A DNA stretch of 64,000 nucleotides, taken from Maribacter arcticus (GTDB lineage: Bacteria > Bacteroidota > Bacteroidia > Flavobacteriales > Flavobacteriaceae). Numbering within the stretch: the first letter of the stretch is position 1; the number at the start of each line of letters is the position of its first letter. Shown here in pieces: positions 1 through 9,077 of this stretch. A program made the translations under genes and the position numbers. The stretch spans positions 248,001 to 312,000 of the forward strand of contig NZ_FUYL01000002.1 in assembly GCF_900167935.1 (NCBI RefSeq). The letters are read 5' to 3'. The notes below the pieces were generated by a model, which was not told where the DNA came from, did no database searches, and saw only the letters and a list, made by a program, of their open reading frames with translations.

Positions 1-937
1 TTGCAGAAGAACGACCTCTTCTGTTCGAAGCTACAATAGCAGTTGCAGATAGTGTATTTTGCTCATTTAGTAGATATTCAAAAGAGCCATATACAGAATA
101 TGAATCATATAAAGTGCCAGCGATATAACCTTCCTTAGCCCATCTTCTAGAAGCCGAAAGCATATAAGCATACTTTTCCTTTTTAACTCCAGAATTATAA
201 GTTGCCATAAGCCTACCACTATATGTTCTGTTCGATAAAGATGATGATAGCCGAGTGCCAGGTCGTAACCCTGATGGTCGTAAATCTATATTTGTATTTC
301 CTAGTATACCACCAAAAGTAAAATCGGAAGCACTTAACCCATTAGCGTATTGTTGATTTCTGATAACATCATTTAACCCGCCCCAGTTATTCCATTGTGG
401 TCTACCGTCGTACATTTTGTTCATGGGTATACCATTTAGCTGCACCTCACCATATTGTGAATCATATCCTCTTACCCTAAAAAATGCTTGTCCGAAATCA
501 AAAGCAGCCCTATTAAGAAAAATGTCTTTAGTAGACTGAAGCAACGCTAATGCATTAGAGTTAACTTCATCATCAAGCAGCTCATCATCAGTAATGTTTA
601 CCAGATTAATAATTTTCTCAAAAGTTATATCACGCTCTAAACGTATTGTTCCTAAGTCTAAATCAACACCATTAAGAAAAATAGGTATTCGCTTAATAAC
701 ATAATCTGGTGCAGTAATATTTAAAATAAATTGTCCTTTCTTCGAAGTAGTAATGCTAAACTCTCCCATATCATTACTGCCAATTGAAAAGACGCTCCCC
801 TCAACCATTACTTCTGCATTCGTAATTTTCTGCCTATTTGTTGTCTCTTCGACAACTCCTATAATAGTAGAAGTGGCCTGAGATTGTAGGGTGCAAATTT
901 TAAACACTACTAATAAAAACAGTAAATGTTTTATCAT
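1..937 (-). CDS. TonB-dependent receptor, C-terminus beyond window edge
   Basis: The gene starts with ATG at 937 and stays open to base 1, so only about 312 N-terminal residues are visible. There is a signal peptide ending near LQSQA, a carboxypeptidase-regulatory-like beta domain (about residues 22-100) and a plug domain (about 110-230) with RVRGYDSQYGEVQLNGIPMN and a following NWGGLND segment. These are hallmarks of Bacteroidota outer-membrane TonB-dependent receptors. The beta-barrel lies outside the window. No SusD-type partner is visible on this side, so the substrate is unknown. The divergent neighbour at 1043 is a secreted endonuclease/phosphatase-fold protein, which hints at, but does not show, a shared phosphate- or nucleotide-related role. 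Confidence 0.85.
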   Translation of the reverse strand, partial: MIKHLLFLLVVFKICTLQSQATSTIIGVVEETTNRQKITNAEVMVEGSVFSIGSNDMGEFSITTSKKGQFILNITAPDYVIKRIPIFLNGVDLDLGTIRLERDITFEKIINLVNITDDELLDDEVNSNALALLQSTKDIFLNRAAFDFGQAFFRVRGYDSQYGEVQLNGIPMNKMYDGRPQWNNWGGLNDVIRNQQYANGLSASDFTFGGILGNTNIDLRPSGLRPGTRLSSSLSNRTYSGRLMATYNSGVKKEKYAYMLSASRRWAKEGYIAGTLYDSYSVYGSFEYLLNEQNTLSATAIVASNRRGRSSA

Positions 938-1042
938 TTAAAAACTCAACGTATTGTTACTAAGCCATTAAGATACATTTTTAAGAAATAATTAACGTGA
1001 AAATTCCGTATACTAGCTAATAATTAAGACACAATGCCCTCG

Positions 1043-2086
1043 ATGAAGCTATATCTATTCTATTTTTTACTTTTTTCTCAAATGGGTTTAATTGCACAAG
1101 AGGCAGCCAGTTATCAAATCAGAACCGTTGCTTTTTACAATTTGGAAAATCTTTTTGACACGAAAAATGACACATTAATTTTTGACGATGACCGGACTCC
1201 AACAGGCAAAGATCACTGGACGGAAGAACGCTATATAGAAAAAATTGCTCAGATGTCTAAAGTGATTTCTGAAATTGGTTCTTCAGAAAACAAAACTGCT
1301 CCTGATATTATTGGTGTTTGTGAAGTTGAAAACTTAAGTGTCTTACAAGATTTGGTACACCATAGTAATCTATTACAGACCAATTATGGTATTATACATT
1401 TCGATTCGCCAGATGAACGTGGTATTGATGTAGCGCTGCTATATAAAAAGGATGCATTTATTCCCGTAAATTTTAATAGTCATCGGTTATTACTTTTCGA
1501 TTTAGATGGAAAACGCAACTACACTAGAGATCAACTTATCGTTGAAGGATTATTGGACAACGAAAAAATATACTTTTTAGTAAATCATTGGCCATCTAGA
1601 AGTGGAGGTGAGGCCAGAAGCAGACCTTATAGGTTAGAGGCAGCTAAACTTAACAAACGCATTATAGACTCTGTAAGAAGGCAAGATATCTATGCCAAGA
1701 TCATTAGCATGGGTGATTTTAATGATGACCCTGTTGACCCTAGTTTTAAAAAAATATTAAATGTACAGAAGAGCTATAAAAATCTAGATTCTCTTAGCCT
1801 CTATGGCCCTATGGAAAAGCTTTATAAAAAAGGAAAAGGTTCTTTGGCATATAGAGATAAATGGAATCTTTTTGACCAACTATATATGACCTCTACACTA
1901 TTAGATAAAGAAAAACATACGTACAGTTATTGGAAAGCAGGTATTTTTACACCCAGCTATTTAATGGACCCAAAAGGAAAATATAAAGGCTATCCCTTAC
2001 GCACCTATGCGGGAGGCAGCTATATTGGGGGATATAGCGACCATTTTCCCGTTTATCTTCATTTGATTAAAAAAGCAAAGCCCTAA
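1043..2086 (+). CDS. Secreted endonuclease/exonuclease/phosphatase family protein
   Basis: This encodes about 347 residues. The first in-frame ATG is at 1034, but the ATG at 1043 gives a cleaner signal peptide (MKLYLFYFLL to about IAQ). The metal-dependent EEP fold is recognised from FYNLENLFD near the N-terminus, GVCEVEN with the metal-binding Glu, NHWPSRSGG, MGDFNDDP and the C-terminal YSDHFPVY. Members cleave phosphodiester or phosphomonoester bonds in nucleic acids, lipids or nucleotides; the signal peptide implies action in the periplasm or outside. The substrate cannot be told. It is transcribed away from the partial TonB receptor, with 105 bp between the two starts. Confidence 0.85.
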   Translation: MKLYLFYFLLFSQMGLIAQEAASYQIRTVAFYNLENLFDTKNDTLIFDDDRTPTGKDHWTEERYIEKIAQMSKVISEIGSSENKTAPDIIGVCEVENLSVLQDLVHHSNLLQTNYGIIHFDSPDERGIDVALLYKKDAFIPVNFNSHRLLLFDLDGKRNYTRDQLIVEGLLDNEKIYFLVNHWPSRSGGEARSRPYRLEAAKLNKRIIDSVRRQDIYAKIISMGDFNDDPVDPSFKKILNVQKSYKNLDSLSLYGPMEKLYKKGKGSLAYRDKWNLFDQLYMTSTLLDKEKHTYSYWKAGIFTPSYLMDPKGKYKGYPLRTYAGGSYIGGYSDHFPVYLHLIKKAKP

Positions 2087-2112
2087 GGCTCCTTAGGATT
2101 CAGCAATCCTAA

Positions 2113-2709
2113 TTAATCCAATTCTTCTATTTGGATATTTTTCCACTTTACTTTTATACCACCACCAGAATGTATTTGTAATAAAATAGCTCCTTCTCCT
2201 TTACCAATAAGCCTATCCTTTAAAGAAACCATTTCGACACCATTTACCCAAGAGGTTACTACTTTGCCGTCCACTTTAATTTTCATATGGTTCCATTCAC
2301 CAAACTTTAATGCCTTGTCTTTATCTAGTGTAGGTTTAATCAACCATTGTCTACCATAAGATTCGTAAATACCGCCGGTAAACGCGCCAGGAGGAGCAAC
2401 CTCTACCTGCCAACCACTAACAGTCGTACCATCTACTGTTGACCTGATAAAAACTCCGCTATTACCGTCTGCTTCTTGTTTAAAATCTAGATCAAGAATG
2501 AAGTTTTTATAATGCTTGTCTGTACCCAAATATCCATACTCTGCATCAGGACCGCTTTCACAAATTAAAAGCCCATCTTCAACATACCACTTTTCAGTGC
2601 CATAAACAGACCAGCCTTCTAAGCTTTCACCATTAAACAATTCTTGTTTTTGAGCTAATAATGAGGCACTAAATAATAGCACCAATAATGTAGATGTAAT
2701 TTTATTCAT
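2113..2709 (-). CDS. DUF1080 (3-keto-disaccharide hydrolase-type) secreted protein
   Basis: This is a 198-residue protein with signal peptide MNKITSTLLVLLFSASLLAQ. It has the DUF1080 signature: LFNGESLEGWSVYG at the start of the mature protein, then WYVEDGLL, GNSGVFIRS and a C-terminal KWKNIQIEEL. DUF1080 is a concanavalin-like beta-sandwich related to glycosidases; some members hydrolyse 3-keto-glycosides. The domain fills the whole mature protein. It lies 17 bp downstream of the four-helix membrane protein at 2727 and is probably co-transcribed with it. Function beyond carbohydrate binding or cleavage is inference. Confidence 0.8.
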   Translation of the reverse strand: MNKITSTLLVLLFSASLLAQKQELFNGESLEGWSVYGTEKWYVEDGLLICESGPDAEYGYLGTDKHYKNFILDLDFKQEADGNSGVFIRSTVDGTTVSGWQVEVAPPGAFTGGIYESYGRQWLIKPTLDKDKALKFGEWNHMKIKVDGKVVTSWVNGVEMVSLKDRLIGKGEGAILLQIHSGGGIKVKWKNIQIEELD

Positions 2710-2726
2710 TGATTAATTTTAATTGA

Positions 2727-3185
2727 TTAATTAAACCATTGTCCCCAAGGTATTCTACTTAATATAAGCACCAAGCCAATTCCGTAGAAAATAGCGATAC
2801 TTTTAAATTTTTTATCTCCTTCAACAAACTTTTTGTGTCTAGACCAACCAATAGTTATTGAAACGATTGCCAAAATATTAATAAATGGATGCTCTACTGC
2901 AAGTAAGCGAGCTGCAGAGGTTAAACCTCCCATTCCAAATTCTTGAATAGCACTTAAACCACTTGGCGAAACAAAATAAAGCAACAGACCAACCAACAAT
3001 TGTATATGGCACAAAATCAAGGCGAAGAGACTTAGCCTTAAATCTTTACCCATATTAAAAATTCTTTTTCCCATTAAACCAGTTATTGCATTTGCAACAG
3101 CTAAAATCAATACCGCTAATGCGATATAGGCCAAATAAGAGTGTAAAGAATGCACCCAAGTATACGCTAATCCTGTTTCTTCCAT
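2727..3185 (-). CDS. Four-helix integral membrane protein of unknown function
   Basis: This encodes 152 residues with four clear hydrophobic segments (about 15-38, 49-72, 97-113 and 128-147). Conserved-looking histidines occur near the membrane (HSLHSYLAY at 12-20, CHIQLL at about 59, EHPFINI at about 98), reminiscent of small cytochrome-b-like or DoxX-size proteins. I do not recognise a firm family; similar Flavobacteriaceae proteins are generally called hypothetical or cytochrome B. The haem-binding idea rests only on histidine placement. The gene follows the terminator at 3231-3256, so it has its own promoter and probably forms a two-gene unit with the DUF1080 gene. Confidence 0.65.
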   Translation of the reverse strand: MEETGLAYTWVHSLHSYLAYIALAVLILAVANAITGLMGKRIFNMGKDLRLSLFALILCHIQLLVGLLLYFVSPSGLSAIQEFGMGGLTSAARLLAVEHPFINILAIVSITIGWSRHKKFVEGDKKFKSIAIFYGIGLVLILSRIPWGQWFN

Positions 3186-3230
3186 AATTTCATTTATTAA
3201 GATTTAAAAGTACTGAATTTTAAGCATAAA

Positions 3231-3256
3231 AAAACCCTGCCAATTGGCAGGGTTTT
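3231..3256 (-). terminator. Palindromic intrinsic terminator of the TonB receptor gene
   Basis: A perfect 13+13 inverted repeat (arm AAAACCCTGCCAA) flanked by A and T runs lies 22 bp after the receptor stop at 3278. It is symmetric and could work on either strand, but only the minus-strand gene ends here. Confidence 0.85.
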
Positions 3257-3277
3257 AAATCATATCAAAGAACTAGT

Positions 3278-5986
3278 TTAGAAATTAAATCTAGCACTTA
3301 AGTTCCAAGTGGTACCGAAACCAAAGAATACACGGTTGCTAGTATTAATACCATCATAAGTATCATCACCAGGCTGTGCAAAAATATTAGTATCAGACTC
3401 TGCGATATACGTTGTATCAAACAGGTTGTTTACATTTAATCTGAAGCTTAACTTTTTATCATCGAATGGAATGCTATATGTTGCACCTGCATCGGCAAGA
3501 CCAAAAGAAGGCAATTTCAAAGCACCATCAGGACCTACACTTGTAGCATCAAATTGGGCGTATAGATTACCCGCAAAACGATATCCAAAATCAACATTTA
3601 AGTTATTAGCTACATTATAATCAGCACCTATGAATGCAGTGAACTGTGCTGCATCACCAACTTTAACACCATCTAAGGCTAACGTTTCAACCTGCTCTAC
3701 CCCACCTATAACAATAGGTGCTTGATCGTTATCAAAATAAGTAGCAGTAACATCATCTTTATATTCCCAGTTACCAATTGACATCATACCAGTTAGTGCA
3801 AACTTGTCACTAGCTTGGAATCTACCATCAAACTCAATACCTGTGTGAACCTGAGTAATGCCTAAAATATTAGCGGTACCACGAATCTCATCTGGCTGAC
3901 CTGCATTGAATGTAGCACCAGTAGATTCAAATCTATCTTTCCAGCTTGTGTAATACAAGTTAACATTTGCTCTAAACTTTGACCTTCTGTAACCATATCC
4001 TAATTCGAAGCCAGTGATTTTTTCATTGGTTAAATTTGGATTCAAGTTATTTCCAAAATTGATATAAACCGCATCAAATAATGGTTGTTTAGAATAATAT
4101 CCTGCATTAGCAAAAAAGTTATTTCTTGCATCTACGTTCCAGTTTACCCCACCCTTAACGTTTCCGCCAAGAATATTTTCGAAATCAGTTTTAGCTGCTG
4201 GTACTTCATTAAAGAATTCTTCTCTTGCAAAACCTTGGTTAGATAATGCTCCTTGAACGAAACCTGTAATATCTTCAGTAAAGTTATATTCAACTTGACC
4301 AAAAAGACCTAACCAATTTACTAAACCGGTATTGTAGTAATCAATTTTTTCTTCATCATCAATGTTACCAAATACCCACCATGGTTGGTTTGCATTATAG
4401 GTTTCAGAGAATAACTGGTTTGGATTGTTTCTATTATCTGTTTCTTGATAAACATCACCACCTAAACGATCATTCACTCTTCTATAGTGATATCCTTTAT
4501 ATTTTCTAAGATCAACACCAAAATCAATAGTTAAATCACTAGAAATACGGTTATTGAAGTTAGCCAAAATTCCATACCAGTTATGAGAATTTACAGAAGC
4601 TCTTCTTGAAATACCGTTAGTGTTATTTTCATTAGCATTTTGATCACTATTATTTACGTATTGACCATTAATTTGCTCTCTTGGAGTATCACTAAAATCT
4701 GACACCAACTGACCACTGTTATAAGCTACAATATCATCAACTCTGATTAAACCATCAGCAGTTCTTGGAAGTCTAAATTGTCTATTTCCATTAATTTCAC
4801 CAATTTCACCAGTACCACCACCACGGCCAAAAGAAGCATAGGTAGAAGTTTCTAAAGTAGTTTTTTCACTTAATTTCCAGTTCCAGTTTAAGCTAATAAC
4901 AGGTTTATGGTAGAAATTACGACGAAAGCTATATTCCTCACCATTTCGGTAACCCCAATCTTCATTATATTTTCTGTTTGGCTCACCATCGCCATCACCA
5001 TAAAGAATTTGAGTACCAATTGATGTAGCTCTACTTCTTTGATTGTGCCATTGAGGAGCACCTGTAACCATAAACTCTAAACTATGATCACCAGCAGTAT
5101 AACCCAATCCCATAAAGAAGTTGTACCCTTCAAATTCAGTACCATCAGCATACATACTACCACCTGTTCTACTAATTAACATAGAAGCAGATAATCCATT
5201 ATCTAAAAGTCCAGAAGAATAAGAAGCTAATGTTTTAACATAACCATCATTACCAACTGTTGCGCCTATAGCACCACCTTGAGCATTCAATGATGTTTTA
5301 GTAACAACATTAATTGTACCACCAACAGATGATACTGCCAATTTAGAAGAACCTAGACCTCTTTGTACTTGAATTGCAGATGTTACATCTGAAAGACCAG
5401 CCCAGTTACTCCAGTATACTTGACCGTTTTCCATGTCATTTACCGGAACACCATTTATCATTACCGCTGAGTTATTAGTGTCGAAACCACGAATATTTAC
5501 ACGTGCATCACCAAAACCACCACCTGATTTCGTAGCATATATAGATGGAGTTGTATTTAACAACTCTGGAAACTCTTGAGAACCTAATTTCAATTGAATT
5601 TCCTCTGCTTTAATGGTAGAAACTGCAACAGGAGTTTTACGATCCTTAGCAATATCTTGTACACCAGTTACAATAACACCTTCTAATTCTTCAGCATTAG
5701 GCTCTAAAACAATTGAACCGATATTACCTGAAGCAGTAAAAGAAATTTGTTTAGAATCAAATCCAATGTAAGACACTACTAAAGTTCCAGTTGCTGAACT
5801 TACATTAATTGTGAAATTTCCATCAAAATCAGATGAAGTACCATTTGTGGTACCTTTTACCATTACAGTTGCACCAGGTAAAGGTGAGTTAGAATCACCA
5901 TCTAGCACAGTACCAGTAATAGTTCCTTGTGAAAAAGCAGTTACGGTCATTAAAAATACCGCAATTGCAAAGTACATTTTTTTCAT
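3278..5986 (-). CDS. TonB-dependent receptor with carboxypeptidase-like domain
   Basis: This is a 902-residue outer-membrane receptor with signal peptide MKKMYFAIAVFLMTVTAFSQ. A carboxypeptidase-regulatory-like domain (about 20-105, GTVLDGDSNSPLPGATVMV) precedes the plug (about 115-235, with VNIRGFDTNN and VQRGLGSSKLAVSSVGGTIN). A beta-barrel rich in Asn and aromatic residues follows, ending in the typical C-terminal SARFNF. It energises uptake of a large or scarce ligand through TonB. No SusD partner is adjacent, so it is not an ordinary polysaccharide-utilisation pair; the ligand is unknown. The leader carries a 16-bp inverted repeat covering the start codon and a candidate promoter at 6075-6082. 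Confidence 0.92.
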   Translation of the reverse strand: MKKMYFAIAVFLMTVTAFSQGTITGTVLDGDSNSPLPGATVMVKGTTNGTSSDFDGNFTINVSSATGTLVVSYIGFDSKQISFTASGNIGSIVLEPNAEELEGVIVTGVQDIAKDRKTPVAVSTIKAEEIQLKLGSQEFPELLNTTPSIYATKSGGGFGDARVNIRGFDTNNSAVMINGVPVNDMENGQVYWSNWAGLSDVTSAIQVQRGLGSSKLAVSSVGGTINVVTKTSLNAQGGAIGATVGNDGYVKTLASYSSGLLDNGLSASMLISRTGGSMYADGTEFEGYNFFMGLGYTAGDHSLEFMVTGAPQWHNQRSRATSIGTQILYGDGDGEPNRKYNEDWGYRNGEEYSFRRNFYHKPVISLNWNWKLSEKTTLETSTYASFGRGGGTGEIGEINGNRQFRLPRTADGLIRVDDIVAYNSGQLVSDFSDTPREQINGQYVNNSDQNANENNTNGISRRASVNSHNWYGILANFNNRISSDLTIDFGVDLRKYKGYHYRRVNDRLGGDVYQETDNRNNPNQLFSETYNANQPWWVFGNIDDEEKIDYYNTGLVNWLGLFGQVEYNFTEDITGFVQGALSNQGFAREEFFNEVPAAKTDFENILGGNVKGGVNWNVDARNNFFANAGYYSKQPLFDAVYINFGNNLNPNLTNEKITGFELGYGYRRSKFRANVNLYYTSWKDRFESTGATFNAGQPDEIRGTANILGITQVHTGIEFDGRFQASDKFALTGMMSIGNWEYKDDVTATYFDNDQAPIVIGGVEQVETLALDGVKVGDAAQFTAFIGADYNVANNLNVDFGYRFAGNLYAQFDATSVGPDGALKLPSFGLADAGATYSIPFDDKKLSFRLNVNNLFDTTYIAESDTNIFAQPGDDTYDGINTSNRVFFGFGTTWNLSARFNF

Positions 5987-6093
5987 TTTTTCAAGTATTT
6001 GTTAGTTTTTAACTTGCTGCAAAAGTCTTCTAATTTTTGTCCTCTAACGTTAAGATAACGTTAAATCAGCATTGCAAAAATACTTGAAAAAAT
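5985..6093 (-). promoter_or_regulatory. Inverted repeat spanning TonB receptor start and promoter
   Basis: Arms at 5985-6000 and 6078-6093 are perfectly complementary over 16 bp (core TTTTTTCAAGTATTT). The downstream arm includes the bases just before and into the ATG; the upstream arm overlaps the TATTTTTG box. Between them lie two copies of the palindrome TAACGTTA (6045-6052 and 6056-6063). In a transcript starting upstream, the arms would sequester the start codon. Confidence 0.5.
6075..6082 (-). promoter_or_regulatory. Candidate -7 promoter box of TonB receptor
   Basis: On the minus strand this reads TATTTTTG, matching the Bacteroidota TAnnTTTG -7 element, 89 bp before the start codon. 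I see no convincing -33 TTTG at the right distance. Confidence 0.35.
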
Positions 6094-6124
6094 TATATAA
6101 TAGAACTGTAAATGAAATAGTTAT

Positions 6125-6140
6125 ACTCTTTTTAAAGAGT
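6125..6140 (-). terminator. Weak hairpin after pgi
   Basis: ACTCTTTTTAAAGAGT forms a short 7-bp hairpin 18 bp after the pgi stop, without a long U tail on the minus strand. It may be a weak terminator or only separates pgi from the receptor gene. Confidence 0.3.
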
Positions 6141-6157
6141 CTTATCAATATTCTAAA

Positions 6158-7795
6158 TTATTTCTTAAAATATTGAAGAAGTCTCAATGTAGAGCTGTCA
6201 TGTGCTGAAATATCTGAATTTTCAATATCACTAAGTATCGTACCTGCTAGTTGTTTACCTAACTCTACCCCCCATTGATCGTAGCTAAATATATTCCAAA
6301 TTACACCTTGTACAAAGATTTTATGCTCATAAAAGGCAATTAATGAACCTAAACTTTTTGGTGTTAATTTATTAATAAGAATGGTATTCGTTGGCTTATT
6401 ACCAGCAAAGACCTTAAACGGTGCAAGTTTATCAATATCTTTTTGCGCTACGTTTTTAGCTTCTAATTCGGAAATCACCTCTGCTTTAGTTTTCCCATTC
6501 ATTAGCGCTTCTGTCTGTGCAAAATAATTTGCCATCAATTTATTATGATGGTCCTTATCACCATGCAATGAGTGCTTATACCCAATAAAGTCAGTTGGTA
6601 TTAATTTAGTACCTTGATGTATGAGTTGAAAAAAAGCATGTTGCGAATTCGTACCTGGCTCTCCCCATATAATGGTGCCGGTTTCATAACCAACAACTTT
6701 ACCAGTACGATCTACACTTTTACCATTACTTTCCATTATACCTTGTTGTAAATAGGCAGAAAATCTACTTAAGTATTGTGCGTAAGGAATTATTGCCTCA
6801 GTCTCTGCACCATAAAAATTATTATACCACACACTTAACAATGCCATAACAACAGGGATATTCTCAGAAAACTCTGTTTCTTTGAAATGAACATCAGCCT
6901 CATTCGCACCTTGTAATAAGGCATCAAAATTATCATAACCGACCGCCAAAGCAATGGTTAGTCCTACAGCGCTCCATAATGAAAATCTACCTCCAACCCA
7001 ATCCCACATAGGAAATACATTAGCCTCATCAATTCCAAATTCAGCAATTTTTTCACTATTAGTTGACACCGCTGCAAAATGCTTTGCAATATCTTCTTGA
7101 GTCGCATGCTTTAAAAACCACTTCTTAATAGTGGTAGCATTACTTAAAGTTTCTTGCGTTGTAAACGTTTTCGATACTACAACAAATAAGGTTGTTTCCG
7201 GATTTAAGGTTTTTAGAACTTCATGAACATGATCACCATCTACATTACTTACAAAATGAATTGATAGATGATTTTTATAAAACTTTAAAGCCTCTGTTAC
7301 CATAGCCGGACCTAAATCTGAACCACCAATACCTATATTTACTACATCGGTAAATGTTTTACCCGTGTACCCTTTCAATTCACCATTAATAACTTTATTG
7401 GTGAACTTTTTAATATGCTGCTTAACCTCATAAACCTCTGGGATAACATTGACGCCATCTACCAATACTTTGTCAGATTTTTTAGCCCGCAATGCCGTAT
7501 GCAAGACTGCCCTACCTTCTGTTTCATTTATAATGTCACCATCATAATAGCCTTCAATAGCACCCTTTAAATTTACCTCTTTTGTTAATTGAAGTAACAA
7601 CTGCATGGTTTCTGTGGATATTCTATTTTTAGAATAATCAAAAAGAAAATCTTTCCATTGCAACGTAAACTTTTCCGCTCTTTTTGCATCCGAAGAAAAA
7701 AGATCTCTTAAATGTGCATCTTTCGTTTCTTTATAATGAGTAGTTAGCTTTTTCCAAACTTCTGTTTGTGTTGGATTAGTTTTGTTTAATGCCAT
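6158..7795 (-). CDS. pgi: Glucose-6-phosphate isomerase
   Basis: This 545-residue enzyme interconverts glucose-6-phosphate and fructose-6-phosphate in the cytosol. Family signatures are present: [13 protein letters not shown] (sugar-phosphate loop), [11 protein letters not shown] with a catalytic Glu, [11 protein letters not shown], and the C-terminal [10 protein letters not shown] motif. The length matches the 540-550-residue bacterial and eukaryotic type. Its ATG overlaps the end of the upstream M23 peptidase gene by 20 bp, which suggests translational coupling in a minus-strand unit running from the DUF3108 or dioxygenase gene down to pgi. Confidence 0.97.
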   Translation of the reverse strand: MALNKTNPTQTEVWKKLTTHYKETKDAHLRDLFSSDAKRAEKFTLQWKDFLFDYSKNRISTETMQLLLQLTKEVNLKGAIEGYYDGDIINETEGRAVLHTALRAKKSDKVLVDGVNVIPEVYEVKQHIKKFTNKVINGELKGYTGKTFTDVVNIGIGGSDLGPAMVTEALKFYKNHLSIHFVSNVDGDHVHEVLKTLNPETTLFVVVSKTFTTQETLSNATTIKKWFLKHATQEDIAKHFAAVSTNSEKIAEFGIDEANVFPMWDWVGGRFSLWSAVGLTIALAVGYDNFDALLQGANEADVHFKETEFSENIPVVMALLSVWYNNFYGAETEAIIPYAQYLSRFSAYLQQGIMESNGKSVDRTGKVVGYETGTIIWGEPGTNSQHAFFQLIHQGTKLIPTDFIGYKHSLHGDKDHHNKLMANYFAQTEALMNGKTKAEVISELEAKNVAQKDIDKLAPFKVFAGNKPTNTILINKLTPKSLGSLIAFYEHKIFVQGVIWNIFSYDQWGVELGKQLAGTILSDIENSDISAHDSSTLRLLQYFKK

Positions 7796-9077
7796 CTTCC
7801 TGGTTAAGTGTTAGTAAATCTTCTTCCTCTTCTAAAAAAACTTTAGGATATATAATACAATCTAACTGTTCTTTTAAAGGGGATATATAAGTGAAATATT
7901 CTGGTCTTAAAGTTTCATGCAAAGGTTCTGCCTGTGGCAGCTCTTCTCTTAAAGGATCTACTTGTTTCCCATTTTTCCAAAAACGGTAACAAACATGAGG
8001 CCCTGCTGTACTGCCGGTCATCCCAATCCAACCAATAACATCACCCTGACGAACAAACTCACCTTTTTTAACCTTCTGAGCTTTCATGTGCAAGTATTGT
8101 GTTGCATAAGTTCCATTATGCCTAATCTTAACATACTTACCATTACCACCTCGTCGAGTTGATTCTATAACCGTGCCATCTGCGGTTGCCATAATTGGCG
8201 TACCTATTGGTGCAGCATAATCCGTTCCTTTATGTGGTCTTACTTTAAAACCGTAATGTTTTATCCTCCTTTTAAGATTATATCTAGAAGATAGTCTGCC
8301 ATATTCAACAGGCATTCTTAAAAATGTTCTTCTTAAATTATTCGCGTCTTCATCAAAATAATCTACTATACTTTTTAGCGAATCGTTCTCATATGCAAAT
8401 GCATAAATAGGCTTTCCATTATGCTCAAAAAACGCAGCTTCTATTGGTTCTGCTCCCGCATAGATTGAATCATTAATGTACTTTTCATTGTAGATTACCT
8501 TGAACTTATCTTTCTTTTGTAGTCTTGAAAAATCAATTGTCCAAGCATATACATTCGCTAGATTATGAGTTACGTTATAATCTATACCCTGTTCTAAGAT
8601 TGCTTCTGATAAACTGGTTTCAATTATACCCGATACTTCTCGTCGAACATATTTCACCTTTCTTTTATCTGTATACACCTTTACACTATCTCTCATATCT
8701 ATGACCGTATAATTTATAGGGTCGTTCTCATAAATGAATATTTGAGCCTGTGCAATAGTATCTTTAGATTTTAAAATGACATATGGTTTACCTACACGAA
8801 TTTTACGAACATCGAACGTGTCTCTATAATTTTCTGAAATAGCTGCTATTTTTGGGTAGGCAACTTTGTTTTGCATCATTAATTCCCCAAAGCTATCTCC
8901 ATATTTAATAGTATCTAGCTGAACATTAAATTCATCTAGATTAAAGCCAAATTGCTCATTTACAACATCAGCTTTTGGCACACTAATTTCTTGTGCAATG
9001 TCATTTTTATGCTCTACATCATCTTTACAAGACGCTAAAACAGTTAATGCCAATATTATGCCCCAATATTTCTGCAT
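7776..9077 (-). CDS. M23-family peptidoglycan endopeptidase, lipoprotein
   Basis: This encodes 433 residues. A lipobox (LTVLASC, Cys16) predicts a membrane-anchored lipoprotein. The C-terminal LytM/M23 domain (about 265-380) has [13 protein letters not shown], the first zinc-binding His/Asp pair, and [18 protein letters not shown]23 enzymes cleave peptidoglycan cross-links. The usual HxH of the second motif reads H361-V-C363 here, so the second His, normally a zinc ligand, is Cys. The N-terminal half (about 60-250) has a LysM/OapA-like feel but no motif I can name. It overlaps the dioxygenase stop by 1 bp and the pgi start by 20 bp. Confidence 0.88.
   Translation of the reverse strand: MQKYWGIILALTVLASCKDDVEHKNDIAQEISVPKADVVNEQFGFNLDEFNVQLDTIKYGDSFGELMMQNKVAYPKIAAISENYRDTFDVRKIRVGKPYVILKSKDTIAQAQIFIYENDPINYTVIDMRDSVKVYTDKRKVKYVRREVSGIIETSLSEAILEQGIDYNVTHNLANVYAWTIDFSRLQKKDKFKVIYNEKYINDSIYAGAEPIEAAFFEHNGKPIYAFAYENDSLKSIVDYFDEDANNLRRTFLRMPVEYGRLSSRYNLKRRIKHYGFKVRPHKGTDYAAPIGTPIMATADGTVIESTRRGGNGKYVKIRHNGTYATQYLHMKAQKVKKGEFVRQGDVIGWIGMTGSTAGPHVCYRFWKNGKQVDPLREELPQAEPLHETLRPEYFTYISPLKEQLDCIIYPKVFLEEEEDLLTLNQEDGIKQN

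Noticed and set aside
1-6093. Polysaccharide-utilisation locus reading of the first 6 kb (TonB receptors plus DUF1080)
   Set aside because: No SusD partner or glycoside hydrolase is visible, and the terminator at 3231 separates the second receptor from the DUF1080 pair.
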